DNA from: Brienomyrus brachyistius | Lineage: Eukaryota; Chordata; Actinopteri; Osteoglossiformes; Mormyridae | NCBI RefSeq assembly: GCF_023856365.1 | Contig: NC_064540.1 | Span: 14,533,191 to 14,597,190, forward strand | Direction of reading: 5' to 3' | DNA: 64,000 bases | Shown: positions 47,863 through 60,086 of the stretch, piece by piece | Layout: every line of letters starts with the position of its first letter | Position numbering within the stretch: the first letter of the stretch is position 1 | Notes under the pieces: generated by a model | Database searches by the model: none | The model's input: only the letters and a program-made list of their open reading frames with translations | Told to the model about the DNA's origin: nothing | Made by a program: the position numbers and the translations under genes

Positions 47863-48012
47863 GGCTCTGTGCACGGCTCCTCGCACCGCTCCGCGCACGG
47901 CTCCTCGCACCGCTCCGCGCACGGCTCCTCGCACGGCTCCTCGCACTGCTCCTCGCACGGCTCCGCGCACTGCTCCGCGCACTGCTCCGCGCATCGTTCC
48001 TCGCACGGCACT
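47863..48012. repeat. 12-bp GC-rich minisatellite
   Basis: About twelve copies of gctcctcgcacg / gctccgcgcacc. It is CpG-rich compared with its surroundings and open in several frames only because the period is 12. Confidence 0.95.
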
Positions 48013-50468
48013 TATTCATAGTTCTTAAATCCTTTCATATAATCTCAACTGTGTATGTGTCAAAACTTGCATTATGTTTGACGTAAAAACGCAACAAATA
48101 CAGGATATTTTAGGCCAAACATCTACAGCATTACATGATATTAGTAGATTTCTATATGTCTTAAATACAGTGTCAAATGACAGTCATGAAGGCAACCAGA
48201 ATAAGAAATGTAAGTCTTACTTAAAACTCAAGTCATAAGGAGCCGATTACAGCAGGAAGCAGGACTCCGCTAACATTCAGGCATATGGTTTCCAGTGTGC
48301 TAATGATACCTCTGTTAGTCAAGAGTTTTACCATAGTACCTGTATGTCAGCAGGAACTGCCATGTGAGGGACTCTGCATGGCACTCCAGCTTCCTGTAAC
48401 ACTGGGAAGGGGGGGGTGGGCATGTAATAATGGCTCTCCTTAGCGGGCCAACACACTGCAGATTCCAGCATTTTATTTATCACCGGGTGAGCCGACTTGT
48501 GCCAAAATGATTTCACCATAAAGCGATTAGGACGACGAGTACGAAGCAGCAGATCAGCAGGGAGGTGAGAAAGGGGGCCAAATACCGGCTTTGGGTGGCC
48601 ACTTGTCAGCGACCATATCGCAATCCACATGACCACCAGACTAGGCAGAGGTTTCATGCTATCATTCATTTAATCAGGAATAAGGTATTATTACACAGAA
48701 AGCAGGCGACACCCCCACAGGTCTTGAATAAAAATGATAGCTACCGTGCCCCCCCAATGTAAATGTGAAAGGCGACATTCCCAACACACGGAGCCCCCCC
48801 TAAATCTCTGCCTGATCCTGATCTAGTTTGGCTTCATTATACTATTTAACAACCTTTGCTATTTACATAAAACTTCATTGAATATAAAGAATAAACGCAC
48901 AAATTCTAAACTTACACCATTAGCCATTGTGTCTGTTCATTGATGCCAATGGCAGTCTAACACATATATAATTTACATGTAGACTTTGGAGGCAGCTAAT
49001 GGCTAACGTCTTCAAATTGGTTCATAAATGTATAATAATCTCAATAGATAGTGTATCTGAACCCTTACATCAGATGTACCTATCGTGCAAACACGTAAAT
49101 TACAACCAAAATAAAACCCTCGGCTTGTGTGGGGGAGGGGGGGGTATTAACGTTTGCTTCAAATATGGACACATATGACTGCATTAAGCTTTTTATGATG
49201 CCATAAAAGCTTTTGCAGTATAAAAGCATATAATGAAAGTTTCTGCTGCAAGAAAACAATGCTGGGACCAAAGAGCACTGAGCTGACATCTTTTAATAAC
49301 TGAGGAACAAATTCAAGGAGACTAACGCGAATAATAGTAAATTTCTCAGTGCAGAAGACAAGCAGAATGATGCACTGCAGCCTTTTCAGATTCACTGGCC
49401 AGGGGTGTGGGAGAGGCACGGGTAAACTGGCTGATTCAGGGGCCCAGCACTTCATCGGGGCCCCAAAATTTCAGGGGCCTGGTTGGTGGAAAGCCCCCCA
49501 CCCCCAGTCAGCAAAATGTACCAATGGGGCATTCTGCCAGCGGACCTAGAATTCCTGGCCTTGTCTCTGTCACTGGCTGTCACAAGTTTTCTTAATATTG
49601 ATCCGTATCTGGATCCGTATAAATCTATGGAAACGTGTAGAATAACTGGGAAGGAACAAAAAATAGGCAGTTCTGACAGGTTAGCAAACGAAATCAATGC
49701 AGATGGCGAACTGAACCTGTAACACATCAGCCTGCTGCATGCGGATGTCTCATTTGCGACTGCAAATATACGGGAATAGAGGTCAAATTCTGTGCCATAT
49801 TCGTGTTAATCTTGCATATGTGTGCCCGTGCATCAGGTTCAAATGCAGGTTTTGGACCGTATACCTTGACTGGCGCCCCCTAATGGATGCCACAAGTTAA
49901 CACTCGAAGGAATAAATACAAATAAGACGGACGTGTCTTAAGATTGTGAGGAGAAAAAACGCCTCAGTGTCATATTATGTGTGGATTTTCCGGTATTTTC
50001 TCAGGTGGCCACATCTCTGATACTGCAGACATAAGAGAAAAAATAGCAAGTTTTTTGATTCGACCAACAAATCGCTGGCTTCGTTTTTTCCTCTTACTGT
50101 CCCTCTATGTTAGGAAATTCACAGCGTTAAATCAATGGACAAATTTCAAATGTATTATTAACTGAAATAAAGACTCGCATGTCGCGAGGTTATATGTGGA
50201 TAAAATCACTTTGATAAGCAGCTGCGCCATATATTCACCCGTCTGCACCGGAGCATCTCAATGTAAAACGGCGCACCGTGCGCCCCACCGAGACTCATAC
50301 CATGTGAGTAATCACTCTTATAATTTGCGGGGCTATTTCTTTCGTGGTGCACCTGATCACTTACGTGGCACTGCACGAACCTCCATCTCAATCCACTTTT
50401 AGTTTACGAAACATCAGATATTAAAAATTTTTTCATTATGTGAATGGATCGTCACTGTCGTTGTTCTT

Positions 50469-50469
<1 letters not shown>

Positions 50470-50550
<81 letters not shown>
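50470..50550. repeat. (TA)n microsatellite
   Basis: About 37 TA units then a short CA run, some 210 bp intronic of the cadps exon 1 donor. Confidence 0.98.
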
Positions 50551-50551
<1 letters not shown>

Positions 50552-50763
50552 TCGTGAAGTCAAAATCGACTAAGAGCGCGGTGGAGGGTGGAATTGATAG
50601 TGCTGTCGACAGGAATAATGTGCATTATGTTTGCAGTGTATGGACGGTTTATCATGTCTTAATTGCCTTTGTCAGGCATGGATGGCACACATGGAAAGAA
50701 GATGCCCTCCTTTATTCATCTGCTTGTTGCTTTTCTTTATATTCCTCTTTATATTGGTCTTAC

Positions 50764-51099
50764 CTTCTGCTGTCGCCTCGCCATGTCCGTTGGCTGCTTT
50801 GCATTGAAAGGATAAGCGATGCATCTCATCACAAAGACATAAAGCTGTAGCTTTTTCTTCCGTTCTTCTTCCTCTTTCTGAAATTTTTCCACCTCTTCCT
50901 TCTCTTTCTCGCTGGCCACCGACGGACTGGGACTGGACGGGCGGGCACTGATGCTCCGGCTACTGGGCTGTAACCCTCCGGAGCTCTCGCTGGTTCGGCT
51001 CGGAGACAGACGAGACCCGGCCTGGGGTGCCTTCACCTCTTTGCATTCCTCCTCCACAATCTCATCTGCTTCCTCCTCACTAGATGATGGATCCAACAT
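50764..51099 (-). CDS. cadps: cadps exon 1, N-terminus of CAPS1
   Basis: First coding exon of a gene spanning at least 2711-51099. It encodes 112 residues from [18 protein letters not shown] (the conserved acidic N-terminus of CAPS1), through a Ser/Pro-rich linker with RPSSPSPS, a charged helical segment (about residues 64-84) and [20 protein letters not shown] to DMARRQQK. The start at 51099 is set by homology, an A at -3 and an in-frame TAA nine bases upstream. The donor is AAG followed by gtaaga. CAPS1 is a cytosolic and peripheral membrane protein that primes dense-core vesicles for Ca2+-triggered exocytosis. The glycine-rich stretch of the mammalian linker is absent. Seven joined exons give 444 residues, about a third of the usual length of roughly 1,350. 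Confidence 0.97.
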
Positions 51100-51725
51100 T
51101 TTGCTTTAGATGGCTGGTCACCCACTAAGGCAGGAAATACGGAAATCAATGGATTTCACTGATAGACAATAAGGACGATCTCTCTATTGAATAAAAGTTT
51201 AAATTTACATTAATTGCGTTGAGAAACTGAGAAATACGGATAACAAACCGCAAAACAGGTTCAGTTAAATTAATGAAATAGGAGCCTGCGATTCAACAGG
51301 GCAGCAGCGCTGAAGCCGAAAGATTGTGCCGAAAAGCTCCGCACAAACAGCGGACTCCCCCCTCACAAAATGAGATTGTTGCTGCTTACGTCTATTCCTG
51401 TGTTTTAACCCTTCAGGATCCGTCGGTGACCTGGGAGGACGCTGTGGGAAGGGAGGGACATGAGAGAGGAGTTTTCAGATTTCTCCTTGCCTCACTCGCT
51501 CCGCGCTCTCCATAATTCAGGGTAGTAGAACCCAAGGCTGTATTATAAGAAGCAGCGTTTGACGGCTATTTTAGCAACGGGAACTGACCAGGGTACTGAA
51601 TCCAGCTGGTTAAGATATACACTCCACAATTGGATCTATTGGGTTTAATCCATTATTTCATGCTATTAATGTCATTTTACTTCATTTACTTAACTTTATT
51701 TTAGTGTAACATAAAACTATAGCCG

Positions 51726-51985
51726 GTTTCCTCCGGGTACTCCGGTTTTCCCCCACAGTCCAAAAAATGCTGAGGCTAATTGGAGTTGCTAAATTGCTCG
51801 TAGGTGTGTGTGTGAGAGTGAATGGTGTGTGGGTGTGCCCCGCGATGGGCTGGCCCCCCATTCAGGGTTGTTCCCTGCCTCGTGCCCATTGCTTCCGGGA
51901 TAGGCTCCGGACCCCCCGCGACCCAGTAGGATAAGCGGTTTGGAAAATGGATGCATGGATGGATGGATGGATGGATGGATGGATG
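51726..51985 (+). mobile_element. L2-like element with 12-bp target duplication
   Basis: Starts ggtttcctccgggtactccg (first bases within the duplication) and carries aattggagttgctaaattgc, gggataggctccggaccccc and ggataagcggtttggaaaat, ending in (GGAT)n. The 12-mer aaactatagccg occurs at 51714-51725 and 51986-51997, directly flanking it, which is the mark of target-primed insertion. The good match of duplication and body suggests a fairly recent event, about 0.6 kb upstream of the cadps start codon. Confidence 0.92.
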
Positions 51986-52554
51986 AAACTATAGCCGATA
52001 TAGTTTTATTCATGTTATATATATTTCACGTTAGTTGCCTGTGATTTCCCAGCTCTGCCCATTACTTTTGCGCGCAGATCCACAGAATATTCACGCATCC
52101 ATCATCTATACCGACGTAGGCTGTGAGCCTAGTCCGCCGACTTTTACCTATATTTTTAATGCATGTATCTGATGTATATAAATAACCAATTATTTTGTCT
52201 ACCAACAAACCGTTTATGCAAAAGGGCAAAGTGCCAGCACTGAACATGCAATGCTAATTCTGCCGATTAATCGCAATTTAGAATCAGGCGACTATAGTTA
52301 GTCTACTGCATATTTTGTAATGATCAGAAAAATCTAATATGTTAGAATTGTCCATACGTGTTTGAACCTCCATTGTCACGCAAAACGTACCTCCATAAAG
52401 TTCATAAAAGGCAACTGTATATTTGTCAGTTGTAGCACAATGAAATAGTAGAAAAGCCTGTTCTTTTTAGTGACTCATTTGCATTGCATTTCGGAGCCAT
52501 GCATTTCATCAGCTAAAGTTCTTGAAGTAAGGCTGTATTCATTTAGAAAAGTCC

Positions 52555-52700
52555 ATACATCCATCTTCTCCGAACAGTTATCCAGTACAGACGTGTATTA
52601 AAGCCTGGAGTGCACCCTAGACAGCACGGCGCACAAAGCAGAAAGTATCCGATCCATTACTGGGCATCCCCTCACAGACACATGCAGCATATAAACTAAA
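52555..52700 (-). mobile_element. L2-like fragment, minus orientation
   Basis: Begins catccatcttctccgaacag ttatccag (tail side, reversed) and continues with gagtgcaccctagacagcac and tcacagacacatgcagca, decayed equivalents of the L2-like 3' region read in reverse. Confidence 0.55.
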
Positions 52701-53019
52701 AGTCTTCCGTTTTGAGACATCAGCTCACCGGGTTGTATTTTTTTCAGCTGCGAGAGCCGCGTGGAGGACCTTAAGTTGCTGGTTTACAACGTAAAATTTC
52801 AATTAATTTAGTTTAGTTAAAAACTAAATTAACTAAAAGGTAAAAACAATGGGTACAGCAAGTGTTCGTAGTAAGACGGTCTGCCAAACTTTAGAAACGT
52901 GACTCCTCCTTGGATATACTAACCACCGGCAGATGTCACTATAACGCTCGTGAAACGCAGGGGTATCCGTGTTTTTTGTTCAATTCAATTCCTGCTCTGT
53001 GTGTATGCCCTCATTGTGT

Positions 53020-53215
53020 CTCGCAGGGTACTCTGGCTTCCTCCCAGAAGTCCAAAGACATGCAGTTAGTATGGGATTGTGTGGGTGAGCAAGCATGTGC
53101 CCGTAACTTACTTGTATCTCGTACATGGTGTGCCTTATATCTCATGATGCCTGCAACAGACACCCATGCAACCATGTCCAGCATAAATGGCTGATCGATG
53201 GATGCATGAATAGAT
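53020..53215 (+). mobile_element. L2-like fragment, plus orientation, decayed
   Basis: gggtactctggcttcctccc and gtccaaagacatgcagttag match the upstream part of the L2-like 3' region, and the end near gatcgatggatgcatgaata is a decayed (GGAT)n tail. Confidence 0.65.
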
Positions 53216-53589
53216 GATAATATTGTGATGACTGGCAGACCGGGCCGAATGACAAGGAGGCTTATTTAGGGGAGAACATTACCCTTTTATTGCAATCTGT
53301 AAAAGGACAAAAGCAGGCACCCAACGAGTACAGAACCAAATACACAGAGTGGAAACAAAAGATGGTCAAAGGCCAAACCGTAAGGTAACAAACAGTGGGA
53401 GATTTATACAAGCTAAGGACACTCGAGGATCAGTCAAGGTTCACATAAGACACAGGCAAGCACAAATGCCACAAGCAGGAACACAAGTATTAACCATAAC
53501 AACAACAGCAATACAAGGGCTATTTACAATGACATGCACTGGGCTATATACACACGCTGGGCGGGACTAATCCCACCAGAGCTACACTA

Positions 53590-53790
53590 TGTATCTGAGG
53601 TTCAAGGTTCAAGGTACTTTATTGTCATCAGCAGCTGTGTACATGTACATAGACAGATGAGACAGCATTTCTCCATGGACAGGAGAAATACAACAAGACA
53701 CCATACAAAGCAATCCACTTGCAGAGCCTCATTTCAGCAAAACGTTGGTTTATTGATCAGCAAAATAATATAATGTAATACAGTGCAGAA
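53590..53790. mobile_element. LINE-tail-like dispersed repeat
   Basis: ggttcaaggttcaaggtact leads into ttattgtcatcagcagctg and acatgtacatagacagatga. The short ttcaagg repeats joined to ttattgtcat are a familiar fish LINE-end signature in reverse orientation. The family was not assigned. Confidence 0.45.
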
Positions 53791-53936
53791 ATACACCGGG
53801 TACTGAAAGGCAGATCAAATTAAGGGCAGTTCTTTACCCCCCATTATTTTCCAAAAAACCCACCACAACAAGGTGCTGTGTGTGAATTTGCATGTAGAGG
53901 GCGACCCCCTGAACTGTGAGGATCCTGAGGCAGTGC

Positions 53937-53937
<1 letters not shown>

Positions 53938-53981
<44 letters not shown>

Positions 53982-53993
53982 GAAGAAGAAGAA
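53938..53993. repeat. (TAA)n(AGA)n microsatellite
   Basis: About 14 TAA units followed by AGA/GAA triplets. The poly-Asn, poly-Ile and poly-Tyr open frames here are artefacts. Confidence 0.97.
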
Positions 53994-54002
53994 CAGAAAT
54001 AT

Positions 54003-54135
54003 GTGAATGGTGTGTCCTGCAAAGGGTTGGCGCCCCGTCCTGGGTTGTTCCCTGCCTTGCACCCATAGCCTCCAGGATAAGCTCCGGACCCCCGCGACCC
54101 TGAATAGGATAAGCGGTTACAGAAAATGGATGGAT
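54003..54135 (+). mobile_element. L2-like tail
   Basis: gaatggtgtgtcctgcaaag, cgtcctgggttgttccctgc, ggataagctccggacccccg and ggataagcggttacagaaaa, ending in a short (GGAT)n. It is a clear family member, more diverged than the copy at 51726. Confidence 0.85.
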
Positions 54136-54958
54136 ATTATTATCGTCAAGCTCTGTTTACCTTTGCTTATATTCTCTTGTCTGCTCTTGTATTTTTGCAC
54201 TTTTCTTGTGAGAACCTAATCATCATGGTGTTTCAACTGGAATATCTCCCCCCTTCCAGTATTTTGTGAGGGATTGTAGATGTATGGGCACTTTTGCGTG
54301 TTACTAGACTGGTTGATATGAGGATGAACAACAAGCCTATGTCTTTAACCGCTACACTTCCATATAGCGCACCTAAGAGGATCTAAGATCAAAGCCAGAA
54401 CTGGTGGCTGAGGATCTCCAGTATTAACGTCAGCAGCTGCGGGAGGGATCACCGTTTCTCCCGTGGAAATGACGTGCTCCGGGCTGCCGGAAGGTTTGTA
54501 CAGACGCGTGGGTATGTAGGTTTCTGTAACGTGGAAGCAATTTCAGGGACTTCGAAATCAACAAGTTATAAAACAGACTTGGATTCATGCATTTCAGCAG
54601 CAGGAAAATGTCAGCCGCGGCTTCTTAGAAAACGAAACTCGCTACTCCTGGAAAATCTCCGCCCATATTTTGACTCTTTCTGGATCAGCTTGACCGTGTA
54701 TTCTTATGCTTAAAATCATTCATAGAATCGGATTCGATATCATATGTATACATGATAATATGCCTCGAGCTGTCGTAGGTTGCTATGGCACGCCCTGAAT
54801 TTAGCGCTAGAAATATGTATGGATGGTGCCGCTAACCGAAGGTACTTTGAAGGTTGATAGTCGTAATCTCCACCCACTGCAGTCACGCTTTTGGCTTAGA
54901 TGCAAGAAATACGCTGGACTTGGTACACGCTGCTGTTGAATGGTAAATGTTTGGAAGC

Positions 54959-55006
54959 ATGGCGGCGCAGGATTTTAATATCCTGCTTGCTAGCGATTCG
55001 TACAAG
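54959..55006 (+). CDS. NAMPT-like exon 1
   Basis: Encodes MAAQDFNILLASDSYK, the N-terminus of nicotinamide phosphoribosyltransferase, the rate-limiting enzyme of NAD salvage (nicotinamide plus PRPP to NMN). Asp13 and Tyr15 correspond to human NAMPT Asp16 and Tyr18 of the active site. The donor is AAG followed by gtaagg. The start was chosen for its strong context (A at -3, G at +4). An in-frame ATG at 54947 would add MFGS and has a weaker context; the codon before it is TAA, so nothing further upstream can be coding. The gene runs out of the window. Confidence 0.93.
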
Positions 55007-58000
55007 GTAAGGCACGGTGACCGAGGACTTAGTTGCACATGTTGGGACCATAGAAGGTCCTTGACTGGTTTTGTGGCTGCACAGCTCCCAACAAATGGTA
55101 GTTGAGCAATTTTACACGGTGCTTTCTACTCGAGAGGGCATGTCCATTCGCAGCAGAGGAGTAGATCCCTCGATATCGGAGATAATCTTGTCTCTTTTTG
55201 TTGTTTGTGGATAGTTTTGAGTTTTGCAGAGGTGCCCGGTCGCTGTGGGGCAGCACACAGCCAGTGCATGGCCAAAGCGCCCATCCTGCACTGCTAACTA
55301 AGGACAGGACGCTGGGTCACCTCCGGAAAAGGGCTTCTTTCACTTTCGTGGTTTTAACCATGTCCTACGTCCGGTTGGCTGCTCACTGCAACGGGAAATC
55401 TTACCGCTGGAGCTGACGGGGTTTCCGTCTAGGGCGACCCCCCCACCCAAACGAGAAAGCCGTGTGACTGATTGCATTAAAATGAGAGTTATGAGGTGCA
55501 TAATCACCAAGGGGTGGGCATGCCTTTCATATGGGAGCGAAGACTGATTTCCCGCTGCTCACTTGCCTTAATGGATCAGTGCATGGGTTTGTTACAGTGA
55601 TTGTCACACCGTTTTCATGTTTAGTAGCGCATTCGTGCTTCCCCTAGTCACTTGAAACATTTTAGTTAGTTTTTTTTTATTTCTCATTCTTATGTTTTTT
55701 TCCGTAAATATGCAAGGCCCTCTTTTAGGGAGTGTGAGAAATGTGCAGTTGAAGTAGTACATCGTTCCCATGAGACGGGATTCTTGCACACTGGATGTAT
55801 GTTTTGGCACGAAGGACCAAGATGCATTGAGTTGTGTTGAAAAGTAACCAGTGTTTAAGTATTTTGCAAGACTTTTTCTGTCTGTACATGTGCAGCACAT
55901 CTTTTGGGCAACTTTTTAAATTATTATTATTATCGGCTTAATCAGTCACCAACTAGGATAACTTTTAATAAATGAATAGTCAGTGTCCAATGTGAGAGGT
56001 AGATGTATCCTTAGCAAGTAATGCTGGCGTTTATGTACTACGGTAAAATACCGTATTGGTTCTAATATAAAACGACCCTCCCACTTTTTGGTAACTATTT
56101 TAAAGAAAAGATTTGGAATGCCAAATCTTATCTAAAGAAAAAAAAATGTATTTGATAAGAACATACAAGTTAACCAGCAATCACAGCTTAAAAAGCAACC
56201 ACAGGAAATTAGAGTACATTAAGTGTATTAAACAACAAACGTTCCAAAAAAACAAATGTTATTGGGGGGGTTTACAGAGGAGAGGAGGCCATCCGGCCCA
56301 CCAAGCTCGTTTGGGTAGATATTAAATAAATTTATTTATCAGAATTCTAATATTCTCCTGTTTGTTAACTCTTAGAATATGACAAACACAAAATGTGTTG
56401 ATTTTATTTATTTATTTATTTGCTGTTATTTATTTATTTAAACTTTGCTGAGGCATTGTATAGATGCCAGTCTGGAACTACTTAAAATTTGAGACAGCTT
56501 ACCCTAAAAAGGAAGCAATTGCGCTTTGTGGCAGCAGAGGGAAGAAACAGCTGTAGAAGACCCTTGGTCTTCTGAATACAGTAGCTCTAAAAGTATTTTG
56601 CAATATTTTTCAGACTTTACAGGTACATTATTGGAGTGACTGACTGGAAGTGACTGGTTGCCCCAAAATTGAAGCAGTGTGCTTAGTGATGACAAAAAAG
56701 GGTGGCGTCAGACCCTGATACCATGGTAACTCAAAAATTATTTGTTCGATTTTTGCCTAACTTTACAGGCACATTATATGGGTAATGATTTGCACCTGTT
56801 CAAACCTGTTCAGTTTGCACTAAAACTGAAGCTTGGCTTAGTAACACCGAAAATAAGGATAATAAGGATAAATAAACAGCATCACTCTATTTGTTATTGA
56901 TGCTCTGTTTCTTCTATTTGATCTTTGATTGATCTTATTGCCACTTCCGAAAAACATTATATTGATGAAAATCTACACTCGAAAATGTACAGTTGACCAG
57001 ACCCAAAGTCGCTTGAGAATTGGAAAATGAACTGCAATAGCAAAGGGCAGCCAAAGGCACACATGGAGCCCGCAGCCGCCAACTGGTGAGCACAGCCATC
57101 TGGTACCTAAACTAGTTCTGTGGATCTTTTTGCAGACTCCCCAGGAACATTGTACAGGTTAGTGATTCTAAAGCTCTGGGGTTTGAGATGATTTTCTGAA
57201 TATTATATACCAAATTTTATGTTGGTATACAATATCTCCCCCAACTCTGCTAAATTTACTATATGGGAATTTAATAGTGTCACTTCGCCATAGTCCAGGC
57301 CAGCCTAGTCAGTGTTGACACATCAAAGAACAGATCTGGTGAACATCATTACATTAAAAGTCACACGCAGTGCACCAGGGCTTCCGGATCAATGGCTCGA
57401 CTGTGCACTCAGACCCCAAGGTTTGCCGGTTATCCACTGTCACCAGCTTAATTGTCCGATATAGTCGATTACTGATATCGTCAAACCACCCAGTCCACTG
57501 CGTCTGTTGCAGTTCTTACAGTTATGTCGTGGAAAATTTTGGTCCTAATGCAAAAGAGAAAGTACAATGTAAATATTTAGATATATAAATAAAACAAATG
57601 ACATTTTGAGATATGGACTTCAAGACACACACTAAGAAGTACAGGTGAACACCTGATTGGAGGGGAAGGATTGTGTGGATTGGCATGAAATGCCGATGTG
57701 CCGTAAATGAATAGCTGTAGTTTCAGACATACATGTCACAACAAGGGCCCAGAGCGTATGGGTAACACATTTATTGCTTTGTTTTTCAGGTGATCTGCCT
57801 GTATTTCTAGAAATTCTAGAAATTTCTAGAAATAGTGGGGGTGGGGGTGGGAGGAGTTAGGGTTAGATGGGCGGAGCAGGGTGACCGAGTTGTGTGACAG
57901 GCCCCTTACAGTCTAACTGCTTTATTCGATTAATTAATTAATTCTTAAAGAATTACTTCTTGTACTGCCTATGACTTTTGTACAGTACAGTACTGTACTA

Positions 58001-59663
58001 ACACTTTTATACAGCACTAGTGCCAGGATTGTTTAAATTGTGCCATGAATTTTCTGCAGTTCTTGAGCCTGCCAGAGTAGCTACCGCTAAGCTGTTAGCA
58101 TTATGGGCCTGCTCTGGCTGCTCTTGCATACAGAAGCGCATGGCAGAAATCAGTGTGCTCAGCACCTGTCAGGCCCTGCTGCATCCACACTGCGGACTTC
58201 TGAGGCGAGTGCTAGCATGTCCGTGTGGAAGCCACTCAGCTGTTGGTTAGTGGTCTCCATGTAAGCCCTGCAGCTGTGACACAGCCTCTAGTCACATGAT
58301 GCCCTCTGCCAGTATTTCCTGCTGAAGGGAGAATGAATGGAACTTGTCCTCTCACATGACATGGGACCCGGGGGCCTCAGAGCAGCAGAGTCCTTAGTAG
58401 GAACAGGACAAGTTTACAATGCAGCTCATCTAAAACAAAAGCATAAACGGCTTGATTACGGGAGAAACTAGTGATAATGTTAAAGGGTTGCAAAATTGTG
58501 TTGTAGTATTGTGGGTTAGTGCTGTTCGTATTTCAGGTTGTTGAGGAATCGCAAATGTCATCTTTGCTGGCCTTGACAATGACTCCCATTGTGCAAGGTT
58601 TAACCTTATTTGAAATTCAGTTAATTTGCCCTAAATATTGCACCTTGCCCAAACTAAATGGCCGATTTGGTTCTGTTCATGGTGTTCATAGACGGACCAC
58701 AGCAGACTTTTTTTTGTTTCGCTCATTACTTCATTTATGGGTATGCACCGGCGAGTTTATATATATATATATATTTTTTGCGAACGACAACCTGGTTCTT
58801 CTCTGTTTCTCATTAATGAAGGGCTTTATAGGACTTCAGTCCTGCTTCTTAGGAGCCTGATACAAACTGTCCTAGCAGTGCACTTCACACCTGCACTTAA
58901 TGCTTCTCATTCCTTCTGAAGGTCACTTGATGTCATTCTCCGATTCAGGAGAAACTGTCAGATAAAATAACGATCATCTCTGGCATAAGAAAGTCGCTTC
59001 TGTCCTTTACCTGGCTGATTTTGGTGCACTGCCGGCTTAGAAATTTCGAACCATGAAGCATCCTGCTACTGAGCGTAACCTTGTGCCAGCAGAACCAGGA
59101 TTAAACCAGGATGTAAAAATGCAGATTTGTTTAAAAATGTAGAGTGGTCTCTTAAGTTTTTCCACTGCTGCATTATCGGGCTGTACTATGTGCAATATTA
59201 ATACCACCATCGCATGTTGTGCACGTGCAATTCTTACATCACTAGTCAGATTAACATCAGGTATTTCCTAATTTCAGTTCCGTAAACGGACATAATAGTG
59301 CAGGGAGTTTTGGTTTAGCTGAAACATTTTTACTCTGTCATAGGAAAAAAAAATTATCAAGTTTTGCAATTTTAATTTTCTTTTCAAGATTATCTAGTAT
59401 GTGTTTAAAAATCGGTTTAAAGTTTACCGCCGCTGCTTCTGCATGAGCGCTGCATGTGCTCTCCGAGACGATCATGAACATCTTCATCCTTGCTGTTTAA
59501 ATCACCCCTAGATGGGTTTGTGAGAAATTTATCTATGTACCATAAAATCACATTGCAATACCATGCTGTCCAAGTATATTATAAAAAATATTTTTTTATG
59601 CTGTCCTGATCTCTGCTTCTTCCGACCAGATTAAAAGCTTCTCACTTCATTTGTCCACACATC

Positions 59664-59664
<1 letters not shown>

Positions 59665-59700
<36 letters not shown>
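59665..59700. repeat. (ATT)n microsatellite
   Basis: Twelve ATT units directly next to the unclassified repeat at 59701. Confidence 0.97.
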
Positions 59701-59948
59701 GTCACACTTCGCCGGGATCAATGGGTGAGCGTGCAGGTAGGCGAGCGAGCAAGAACCGGCAAGCAGGCAAAGTACGGGAAAAACGGGGTTTAATTGTGAG
59801 ACGGGGACGGACAAGGGAAACCGGGGAGACCAGGACTTAAATACACAGGACTAATCAAAGTAACTAGACACAGCTGGGTACAATCGGGAACGAACACTAG
59901 GGTAATCAGGGGGGCGTGGCACACACTAGGAGCGGAAGGGCCGGGCAT
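59701..59948. mobile_element. Unclassified fish retroelement-like fragment
   Basis: gtcacacttcgccgggatca, aaacggggtttaattgtgag, cttaaatacacaggactaat and agtaactagacacagctggg. This pattern of a pyrimidine/purine mosaic with 'taaatac...acaggactaatcaa' is common in dispersed fish repeats. It sits exactly between two microsatellites. I cannot assign the class. Confidence 0.4.
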
Positions 59949-59950
59949 CA

Positions 59951-59991
59951 CTATATATATATATATACATATATATATGTGTGTGTGTGTG

Positions 59992-60086
<95 letters not shown>

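Larger units (their letters stand above)
30816..50763 (-). other. cadps: cadps intron 1 (19.9 kb)
   Basis: No internal or nested gene was recognised. The interval holds two 18-bp arrays split by a LINE, tandem repeats, SINEs, L2-like tails, a Tc1 relic beside a hAT element, a SINE/L2-derived 28-bp array and several long G or C runs. Stretches 35060-37180, 38010-39000, 43620-45450 and 48020-50460 hold nothing I can identify beyond a short pyrimidine-rich cctcactctg repeat near 35785-35835. Confidence 0.75.
51100..54958. other. Intergenic region between the cadps and nampt-like start codons
   Basis: 3.86 kb containing both 5' untranslated regions and presumably both promoters, which I cannot place: no clear TATA box or dense CpG island is visible. 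It contains an L2-like insertion with target duplication (51726-51985), decayed L2-like pieces, a LINE-tail-like stretch and an (AAT)n run. 53225-53580 has the character of a fish retroelement fragment that I could not classify. Confidence 0.7.

Noticed and set aside
51100..54958. A shared bidirectional promoter for cadps and the NAMPT-like gene
   Set aside because: The start codons are 3.86 kb apart and filled with repeats; nothing in the sequence shows a shared core promoter.
58519..58860. A 113-codon frame in NAMPT-like intron 1 as an extra exon
   Set aside because: NAMPT exons 1 and 2 join exactly without it and the sequence matches no family I recognise.
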